A stretch of 64,000 nt of DNA from assembly GCA_028285485.1 (NCBI GenBank), contig JANQPC010000104.1, positions 1 to 64,000 of the forward strand, given 5' to 3'. How positions within the stretch are numbered: the stretch's first letter is position 1; each line of letters starts with the position of its first letter. The notes below the pieces were generated by a model. That model ran no database searches, was not told the origin of the DNA, and worked only from the letters and a program-made list of their open reading frames with translations. Source of the DNA: Paracoccaceae bacterium (GTDB lineage Bacteria; Pseudomonadota; Alphaproteobacteria; Rhodobacterales; Rhodobacteraceae). A program made the position numbers and the translations under genes. Positions 58,140 to 64,000 of the stretch are shown here, piece after piece.

Positions 58140-59518
58140 GCCTTCGGCAGATCGCAGCGGATGTGCAGGCCGGGCGTGTCACGGCGCGCCAGATCGTGGA
58201 AGATGCGCTCTCAGCAATCGATGCGGCCCGGGATCTGCAGGCCGCCACCCACCTACACCGCGCCCGCGCGGTGGCCTGCGCCGAACGCATCGACGCGCGC
58301 ATCGCCTCCGGCAGCCAGCCCGGCCCCCTCGCCGGGGTGCCGTTCGCGGCGAAAAACCTCTTTGATGTCGAAGGTTTTGTGACCCGTGCGGGCTCCCGCG
58401 CAACGGAGGCCAACGCGCCTGCCGGGCGGGATGCCTTTGCGATCCGCGCGTTGGAGGCGGCGGGGGCTATCCTCGTGGCCAGCACTAATATGGATGAGCT
58501 TGCCTATGGCTTTTCCGGCGAGAATGCCCATGACGGCAACACGCGCAATCCGCGTGACCTTGAGCGAAGTGCAGGCGGGTCATCTTCGGGCTCAGCAGCC
58601 CTTGTGGCGGCAGGCGCTGTTCCCCTTGCCCTCGGAACCGATACCAACGGCTCCGTGCGTGTGCCTGCAGCCCTGTCGGGCGTTGCGGGTCTGAAGCCCA
58701 CCTACGGGCGCATCTCTCGGTCAGGCGTCACGCCCTTTGTGCGGAGTCTGGACCATGTCGGGCTCTTCGCGAGCGATGTGCGGGGCCTGGCTCTTGCCTA
58801 TGATGTTCTTCAGGGCAGAGACGGCGACGACCCAGTGCAAACGCCCCGCGCGGCGAAGCAAGCGAGCCCGGGCCTTGGCGCAGGCACATTTCGGGCGGCC
58901 CGGCTTGGCGGCTATTTCGATGCCCCGCTCCATCCCGATGTGCGCGCCGCAACCGATGCCGCCGCTGCCGCGCTTGGCGCGCGCGAGACCGTTCTCCTTG
59001 AGTTGGCGGAAGCCGCGCGGGCCGCAAGCTTCATTCTCACCACCGCGGAGGGCGGGCAGGAGCACTTGCCGAAGCTTCAATCCCAACCCGAACGCTTTGG
59101 GCCCCTCGTGCGCAACAGGCTTCGCGCCGGGGCGCTCGTTCCGGCCACCTGGACGGCCTGCGCGCAAAAACTGCGGCGCCGGGTCACCGATGAACTGTGC
59201 GCGCTGATGCGGGAAGCCGATATCCTCATCGCGCCCGCCACGCCTTGCCCGGCCTTCCCGCTTGGCACCGATGATTGGGAGGTGGCCGAGACCACCCTTC
59301 CGATCCGGCTTGGCATCGGGATGTTTACCCAAGCGCTTACACTCACAGGCGTGCCCGTGGCGGTTGTCGTATGCCAGGGGGTAGAGAGCGGCCTTCCGGT
59401 TGGCGTTCAGATCGTTGGCCGGCCTTTCCAAGAGGCCACCGTTCTGGGGGCCGCGCTGCACCTGGAACGCGCCGGTTTTCAGATGGCGCCTCAGATGCGG
59501 GAACCGACCCATGCCTGA
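58136..59518 (+). CDS. atzE: AtzE/HpxY family amidase
   Basis: A 460-residue amidase-signature hydrolase. The Ser-cisSer-Lys triad is visible: Lys73 in F-A-A-K-N-L, cis-Ser149 in A-G-G-S-S-S-G-S, and nucleophile Ser173 in G-T-D-T-N-G-S-V-R-V-P-A; the 24-residue spacing of the two serines is the family value. AtzE hydrolyses 1-carboxybiuret in cyanuric acid degradation, and its Klebsiella homologue HpxY belongs to oxalurate degradation; which applies here is open. Co-expressed with AtzG-like and HpxZ-like genes. No atzD (cyanuric acid hydrolase) is present, so the oxalurate/oxamate route is more likely. Confidence 0.9.
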   Translation: MSLRQIAADVQAGRVTARQIVEDALSAIDAARDLQAATHLHRARAVACAERIDARIASGSQPGPLAGVPFAAKNLFDVEGFVTRAGSRATEANAPAGRDAFAIRALEAAGAILVASTNMDELAYGFSGENAHDGNTRNPRDLERSAGGSSSGSAALVAAGAVPLALGTDTNGSVRVPAALSGVAGLKPTYGRISRSGVTPFVRSLDHVGLFASDVRGLALAYDVLQGRDGDDPVQTPRAAKQASPGLGAGTFRAARLGGYFDAPLHPDVRAATDAAAAALGARETVLLELAEAARAASFILTTAEGGQEHLPKLQSQPERFGPLVRNRLRAGALVPATWTACAQKLRRRVTDELCALMREADILIAPATPCPAFPLGTDDWEVAETTLPIRLGIGMFTQALTLTGVPVAVVVCQGVESGLPVGVQIVGRPFQEATVLGAALHLERAGFQMAPQMREPTHA

Positions 59519-59906
59519 GGTTCACTTGATCAACATCCCCGAAATCGTCGGCGAAGTGCGGGCTGTGTTTGACCGCTACGAAACCGCTCTCACATCCAAC
59601 GATGTTCCGGTTCTTGAGGAGTTGTTTTGGAACGCGCCTGAAACCACGCGCTATGGCGTTGGCGAAAACCTCTATGGCTGGGATGAGATCTCGGCCTTTC
59701 GCCGGGGCCGCACCACCGGCGCCTTCGCGCGCGATCTGATGCGCACCGTCATCACCACCTACGGGCGCGATTTCGCAACCGCCAATACCGAGTATCAGCG
59801 CGACGGCCATACGCTTCCGGGGCGGGAGACCAAAACGCTGCTTCGCACCTCCGCCGGATGGCGGATCGTCTCTGCCCACGTCAGCCTTCTGGGAGAGACC
59901 GTGTGA
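59511..59906 (+). CDS. hpxZ: HpxZ/AtzH-like (DUF3225) protein
   Basis: A 131-residue cone-shaped SnoaL-like protein: I-N-I-P-E-I-V-G-E-V-R-A-V-F-D-R-Y-E-T-A-L at the start, F-W-N-A-P-E-T-T-R-Y-G-V-G-E-N-L-Y-G and a C-terminal G-W-R-I-V-S-A-H-V-S. These are diagnostic of the DUF3225 family, AtzH/HpxZ. AtzH of Pseudomonas is reported to hydrolyse amide bonds of 1-carboxybiuret-type intermediates or to assist AtzE. It overlaps the amidase gene by eight bases. Confidence 0.88.
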   Translation: MPEVHLINIPEIVGEVRAVFDRYETALTSNDVPVLEELFWNAPETTRYGVGENLYGWDEISAFRRGRTTGAFARDLMRTVITTYGRDFATANTEYQRDGHTLPGRETKTLLRTSAGWRIVSAHVSLLGETV

Positions 59907-60009
59907 CCCCCGCGCAAATAACACAACGCGCCAGCGCGCGAAGAACGGCCACGCCAAAGGCCGCACACCAGGAAGAGCCCTCAATGTCCAACAAACAGGG
60001 ATGACAAAA

Positions 60010-61620
60010 ATGACCAAGATCAACGATTTCAACCCGCCAAGCGCCATCAGCCGCCGCCGTTTTGGCCAGCTTCTGGGCGCAGGTTCGGCGATGGCCGTGC
60101 TGCCCTGGAAGGTGGAAGCTCAGGATGGGGTGCAAACCCTGGTATTCGCGCTGCCGGGCCTGGTGGGGAACTTCGAGCCTCATACCTGGGTTGGGTTTGG
60201 CGACACCGTGCATGTGATGGATACCGTGGCGCGCGGCCTTACCCACATGGATTTCTCCGATCCCCTGCCACAGCCCGCGATTGCCGAAAGCTGGACCGTC
60301 TCGGATGACGGCACGGCATATGATTTCGCCATCCGCCCGGGCCTTACCTTCCATGACGGCACGCCCATCGATGCTGCGGCCGTTCTGCGCACCTTCCAGC
60401 GCATGTTCGATGAAAGCGACACCACGCGGCCCGATCTTTCCTTTGCGGCCGATAACCTTGGCGGCCCCAATGTGGTCGGCTTTGAGACACCTGATGAGAT
60501 GACGTTCCGGATAAATCTCGCGGCGCCCGATGCGGCGATCCTGGGCCGTCTTTCGCGCCCGGATATGGTGATCATCTCGCCGACGGCGCTTGAGACTTAT
60601 GGTCAGGAGATCGGCCTCAACTTCGCCTCTTGCGGCCCTTACAGGATTGCCTCTGTTACGCCCAATGAACGTGTGGTGCTTGAAGCCTTCGATAACTTCT
60701 ACAAGGGCACACCCGCGGTTCCGCGGATTGTGATGCAGGTGATCCCCGAAGCGGTGGCGCAGATGACGGCGCTGGCGGGCGGCGATCTCAACGTGACCAA
60801 CCTGATCCCGCATTCCAATGTCGACCGCCTTGAATCGATGGAGCAGATCCGGATCGAGCAATCGGCGGCCTTCATTTCGGCGATGCTTGCCATGAACTGC
60901 GGCGTTGAGGCGTTGAGCGACATTCGCGTGCGCCGGGCCATTAACCTCGGGATAGATCGGGAAGCCATCGTTCGCGAGGCGTTCTTTGGCAAGGCCGAGG
61001 TGCCGGGTTACATTACGCCCGCGGCAGAACAGGGCTATGCGCCGGAACATCAGCGCCACTCGGAATATGATCCTGAGGCCGCCCGCGCGCTGCTTGAGGA
61101 AGCGGGCGCCGTGGGCACCGAACTGAGCCTTATCTCAGAGAACAGCGGGTTCTGGCCCCGCCTGGGGCAGGTGGTTGAGCGCAGCCTGAACGGGATCGGC
61201 CTGAGCGTGACGACGGAGTACCTTGATGGCGGAACATTCAATGGCCGCCTCTTCGATCCCGAAGCCCACGAGCTTGCCTTCCTCCAGCGCTCGGCCTTTT
61301 TCCCTGATCCCGACGGGCGCTTCTCACCGCTCTTCATGACAGGCACGGCAGGCGCCGACAGCATCACCGCGCAAAGCAGCCTTCCCGAACAAGCGGGCCT
61401 CGATGAACTTATCATGGCGGCCAATTCGGAAGGCGATCCGGATGCCCGCGGCCAGCTCTATGTGGAGATCAACGATTACATGGCCGATCAGATGATGCCC
61501 GTGGCCGCAGTGGTGAACACCTTCCTGCCCGTTGCGGTCAGCACCGATCTGGCGGGGGTGAACGCCAATGCCCTCGGCACGTACCGGACCTTCCTTGAGG
61601 ATTCGGAATTCGCCGCCTGA
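60010..61620 (+). CDS. Dpp/Opp-type ABC transporter substrate-binding protein (Tat-exported)
   Basis: A 536-residue family 5 binding protein. The N-terminus has a Tat signal: S-R-R-R-F-G-Q at about 14-20, then a hydrophobic stretch ending V-E-A at 37. The mature domain has T-L-V-F-A-L-P-G-L, H-D-G-T-P-I-D-A-A-A-V, R-R-A-I-N-L-G-I-D-R-E-A-I-V and Y-D-P-E-A-A-R-A-L-L-E-E-A-G. Tat export suggests folding or cofactor capture before export, but several Rhodobacteraceae SBPs use Tat. ATG 60010 is preferred over ATG 60001 for ribosome-site spacing. It is the first gene of the importer following hpxZ. Confidence 0.9.
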   Translation: MTKINDFNPPSAISRRRFGQLLGAGSAMAVLPWKVEAQDGVQTLVFALPGLVGNFEPHTWVGFGDTVHVMDTVARGLTHMDFSDPLPQPAIAESWTVSDDGTAYDFAIRPGLTFHDGTPIDAAAVLRTFQRMFDESDTTRPDLSFAADNLGGPNVVGFETPDEMTFRINLAAPDAAILGRLSRPDMVIISPTALETYGQEIGLNFASCGPYRIASVTPNERVVLEAFDNFYKGTPAVPRIVMQVIPEAVAQMTALAGGDLNVTNLIPHSNVDRLESMEQIRIEQSAAFISAMLAMNCGVEALSDIRVRRAINLGIDREAIVREAFFGKAEVPGYITPAAEQGYAPEHQRHSEYDPEAARALLEEAGAVGTELSLISENSGFWPRLGQVVERSLNGIGLSVTTEYLDGGTFNGRLFDPEAHELAFLQRSAFFPDPDGRFSPLFMTGTAGADSITAQSSLPEQAGLDELIMAANSEGDPDARGQLYVEINDYMADQMMPVAAVVNTFLPVAVSTDLAGVNANALGTYRTFLEDSEFAA

Positions 61621-61636
61621 GGCCTACCATTAAGGC

Positions 61637-61664
61637 ACGCGCGGGAGGGGCCCCCGCCCGGGCG
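61637..61664 (+). terminator. Hairpin between SBP and permease genes (Dpp-type)
   Basis: GCGGG...CCCGC with flanking ACGC/GCGT makes a G+C-rich hairpin starting 16 bases after the SBP stop, with an internal CCGG bulge. Less perfect than the other three such hairpins in this window. Confidence 0.4.
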
Positions 61665-61684
61665 TGTCGGAGCACATTGCCACC

Positions 61685-62554
61685 ATGGCAGAAGAAACCC
61701 GCAAAGCTGCAACCATGGGGCCGAAGGAGGCCGGCCTTTCAGAATTGCTCGGGAAGGGTCTGTCTGCCATCCCCTGGGCAGTTGCGGGCCTTTTCGTTCT
61801 TGCGGCTGTGATGGCGCCGGTGCTGGCGCCGCATGATCCGATCGATGCGGCGGGCGCGCCGATGCTGGGCCTGTTTTCAGAACGGCATATCCTCGGCACC
61901 GATGGCTTCGGGCGCGATCAGCTTTCGCGGCTGCTTTACGGGCTGCGCCCGATGCTGTTTGTCTCGCTCGGCGCCGTGGCCCTGGCCATGCTGGTGGGCG
62001 GGGTCTACGGCCTTGTATCCGGCGTGGCGGGCGGGCGCGTGGATTGGGCGATGATGCGCCTCGTCGATATCCTGATGTCGTTCCCGCTGATCCTTGCCGC
62101 GATCCTTGTGCTCGCGGCCCTGGGTGCGTCTCTGGTGAACCTTACCCTTGCCGTCGCCGTCTCCCAGTTGCCGATCTTCGCGCGTTTGGCGCGGGCGCTG
62201 GCAAGCGGGGAGGCGGCGCGTGATTACGTGATGGCCGCCCGCGCATCGGGCTTCACCCAGGCTCATATCATGATCCGCGAGGTCGCGCCGAATATCCTGC
62301 GCCCGATGCTTGTGCAGGCGACCTCGGTGGTCGCACTGGCCGCGCTGACGGCGGCGGCGCTCTCCTATCTGGGCCTTGGCGTACGCCCGCCCTCGCCGGA
62401 TCTGGGCTACATGGTGCGCGAAGGCCAGGAGCTAATCTTCATCGCCCCCGAGCACACGATCATGCCGGGCCTGCTGATTGCGATCTTCGCGCTCGCCGTC
62501 TCCTTCTGCGGCGATCAGCTTGCGGATCGGGATCGGGCCGCGGTGCGGCCATGA
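61685..62554 (+). CDS. Dpp/Opp-type ABC transporter permease, DppC type
   Basis: A 289-residue permease with the N-terminal helix, H-I-L-G-T-D-x-F-G-R-D (the DppC/OppC signature near residue 70), and a C-terminal EAA region A-A-R-A-S-G-F-T-Q-A-H-I-M-I-R-E-V-A-P-N. Five to six helices are visible. The start is uncertain: ATG 61685 is listed, with GTG 61664 in frame. It precedes the DppB-type gene, the reverse of the usual order. Confidence 0.9.
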   Translation: MAEETRKAATMGPKEAGLSELLGKGLSAIPWAVAGLFVLAAVMAPVLAPHDPIDAAGAPMLGLFSERHILGTDGFGRDQLSRLLYGLRPMLFVSLGAVALAMLVGGVYGLVSGVAGGRVDWAMMRLVDILMSFPLILAAILVLAALGASLVNLTLAVAVSQLPIFARLARALASGEAARDYVMAARASGFTQAHIMIREVAPNILRPMLVQATSVVALAALTAAALSYLGLGVRPPSPDLGYMVREGQELIFIAPEHTIMPGLLIAIFALAVSFCGDQLADRDRAAVRP

Positions 62555-63564
62555 TCGGCGAAATCCTTCGGCGGCTCGCTTTTCTGCCTGTTACCCTCTT
62601 TGCCGTCGCAACGCTTGTCTTCCTCGCGCTACGCGCGCTGCCGGGTTCCACCGTGGATCTGCTGGCATCCCAGTTCTCCACAGCCGGCTTGCGAGAGCAG
62701 CTTATCGCGCAGCTTGGGCTCGACCGGTCGCTTTGGGATCAGTACCTGATCTATCTCGGCGAGCTGATGCGCCTTGATCTGGGGCGTTCGTTCATCACCG
62801 GCAAAGATGTCTCGGTCATGGTATGGGAAACGCTTCCCGTTACCATCGAACTCGCCGTTGCCTCGCTCCTGGTGATGCTGATCACCGGGCTCGGCATGGG
62901 GTTGGCGGCTGCGGCGCGCCCGGGATCGTTTCTTGACGGAACGCTCCGCTTCATCGCGATGGCGCTCTTTGCCCTGCCATGGTTCTGGTTCGGGATCCTG
63001 CTAATCCTCGTTTTCTCGCTCTGGCTGGGCTGGTTCCCGGCCTTCGGGCGGCTGCCGTCGTCGATCACCTATGAACCGATCACGAACTTCGTTCTGATCG
63101 ATGCGATCCTTCAGGGGCGGCCCGAGCTTATTGGCCCCTGGCTCACGCATCTCGTTCTGCCCTCCCTCACAGTGGGCCTGACAACGGCGGGCGTGTTGAT
63201 GCGGCTTGCGCGCAGCGGGATCATCGAAACCTCCAAGCTCGATTTCGTGCGCACCGCCCGCATGAAAGGCGTGCCGGGGCGGCGAATCTACCTGCGCCAT
63301 ATCCTGCGCAATGCCGCGCTGGGCATTCTCACCGTGATCGGCCTGCAATTCGGCGCGATGCTCGGGGGCTCTGTTATTGCCGAGGTGGTCTTTGGCTACC
63401 CGGGCATCGGGCGGATGATGGTGGATGCGGTGCTGACGCGGGATTACGCGGTTGCGCAGGGGGCCGCGCTCGTGCTTGCGGTGCTCTACGTCTTTGTAAA
63501 CCTTGCCACGGATCTCGCCTATCGCTGGGCGGATCCGCGCCTTCGGCGCGAGGGTGTGCGATGA
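62551..63564 (+). CDS. Dpp/Opp-type ABC transporter permease, DppB type
   Basis: A 337-residue permease. DppB features are the L-R-R-L-A-F-L-P-V-T-L-F-A start, L-P-G and Q-L-G-L-D-R-S-L-W-D-Q-Y near 50-65, the helical core, and R-T-A-R-M-K-G-V-P-G-R-R-I-Y-L-R-H-I-L-R-N-A near 230. G-Y-P-G-I-G-R-M-M-V-D-A-V follows. It overlaps both neighbours by four bases and pairs with the DppC-type subunit. Confidence 0.93.
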   Translation: MIGEILRRLAFLPVTLFAVATLVFLALRALPGSTVDLLASQFSTAGLREQLIAQLGLDRSLWDQYLIYLGELMRLDLGRSFITGKDVSVMVWETLPVTIELAVASLLVMLITGLGMGLAAAARPGSFLDGTLRFIAMALFALPWFWFGILLILVFSLWLGWFPAFGRLPSSITYEPITNFVLIDAILQGRPELIGPWLTHLVLPSLTVGLTTAGVLMRLARSGIIETSKLDFVRTARMKGVPGRRIYLRHILRNAALGILTVIGLQFGAMLGGSVIAEVVFGYPGIGRMMVDAVLTRDYAVAQGAALVLAVLYVFVNLATDLAYRWADPRLRREGVR

Positions 63565-64000
63565 GCGCCCCGCTCCTGCAGGTTACCGATCTTTCGGTCG
63601 CGTTCGGCACAAGCCAGGCGCGGCTGGCAGCGGTTGAGGAGATGTCTTTCACCGTCGCGCGCGGTGAGGCTTTGGCGATCGTGGGGGAAAGCGGGTCGGG
63701 CAAGTCCGCCACGGCCATGGCGCTGGCGCGGCTTAATGAGGCGTCGGGCGCAGCCCTTTCCGGTAAGATCGCATTGGAAGGCCGCGATGTGCTTGGCCTG
63801 TCTCCCGCCGAGTTGCAGGATTTGCGGGGGCGCGGGATCGCGATGATCTTTCAAGATGCGATGTCGGCCCTCAACCCCTGCGAAACCATCGGCGATCAGA
63901 TCGCCGAAGCGCTGATCGTACATGGCCGGGCCCGCAAGCGCGATGCGCAAGAGCGCGTGGTAAGCCTGCTCACTGAAGTTGGGTTGCCTGAGCCCCAACG
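63561..64000 (+). CDS. Dpp/Opp-type ABC transporter ATP-binding protein, 5' part (cut by window end)
   Basis: The first about 146 codons of an ATPase are seen. Walker A is G-E-S-G-S-G-K-S-A near residues 39-47, preceded by R-G-E-A-L-A-I-V, and the Q loop follows at F-Q-D-A-M-S-A-L-N-P, as in DppD/OppD and fused DppDF proteins. ATG 63561 overlaps the DppB stop. Signature and Walker B lie beyond the window end, so length and possible fusion cannot be judged. Confidence 0.9.
   Translation, partial: MSAPLLQVTDLSVAFGTSQARLAAVEEMSFTVARGEALAIVGESGSGKSATAMALARLNEASGAALSGKIALEGRDVLGLSPAELQDLRGRGIAMIFQDAMSALNPCETIGDQIAEALIVHGRARKRDAQERVVSLLTEVGLPEPQ

Noticed and set aside
1..64000. CRISPR array
   Set aside because: No regularly spaced identical repeats of 23-40 bases were seen anywhere; the only tandem repeats are the short operator pairs.

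Overview
The window is G+C-rich and densely coded. Almost every gene pair either overlaps by ATGA/GTGA or is only a few bases apart. Gene content (UPF0262, DUF2948, an infA-maf-RNase E/G-yacG-tRNA-Phe block, several TRAP and ABC importers, carnitine-type and oxalurate-type catabolic genes) points to an alphaproteobacterium of the Rhodobacteraceae (roseobacter type). No species can be named from the sequence alone.

Layout. (1) 1-2.5 kb is a visibly less G+C-rich accessory patch with unfamiliar genes, a two-gene module ending in a DUF1828-type protein, and the C-terminal stump of an IS1595/ISXO2-type transposase. It stops at tRNA-Thr(GGU), whose 3' end faces the patch. (2) 2.7-9.5 kb is core chromosome: murA, hisD, a UPF0262 protein, an LMW phosphatase-like protein, infA, maf, a short RNase E/G, yacG and tRNA-Phe. 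(3) 9.8-17 kb holds a DctPQM TRAP importer co-transcribed with an N-acyl-D-amino-acid deacylase, a divergent LysR regulator and a YtcJ-like amidohydrolase. (4) 17.2-42.5 kb is one long same-strand carbohydrate island. It opens with a LacI regulator behind two tandem operators and carries two complete sugar ABC importers, a clan GH-J hydrolase, a D-2-hydroxyacid dehydrogenase and two Gfo/Idh/MocA oxidoreductases, one a clear 1,5-anhydro-D-fructose reductase. It also has a CoA-transferase, a crotonase and an aldehyde dehydrogenase, then two GMC flavoenzymes, a Dabb protein, a second LacI regulator, a flavoprotein and a PfkB kinase. (5) 42.6-52.8 kb holds carnitine dehydrogenase and dehydrocarnitine-cleavage genes with a LysR regulator, a sterol desaturase-like hydroxylase, a cupin/RraA/alpha-beta hydrolase operon, and Lrp, RpiR, GNAT, AraC-GyrI and GntR genes. 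(6) 53-64 kb is one operon: VOC protein, E1 alpha/beta of a 2-oxoacid (or acetoin) dehydrogenase, SDR, an hpxWXYZ-like amide-hydrolysis set, and a Dpp/Opp-type ABC importer cut by the window end.

How the genes work together. Regions 3, 4 and 6 each combine an importer, catabolic enzymes and a local regulator. In all four importer operons the binding-protein gene is followed by a hairpin before the first permease gene, the classic arrangement for making more binding protein than membrane subunits. The strongest candidate for an undescribed system is region 4. It joins anhydrosugar reduction and flavin-dependent sugar oxidation to a CoA-dependent module not normally found in sugar operons, and two distinct pairs of tandem palindromic operators match its two LacI regulators in number. 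Region 6 is a second candidate: the hpxWXYZ amide-cleavage genes sit with an orphan TPP-dependent E1 pair that has no visible E2/E3.
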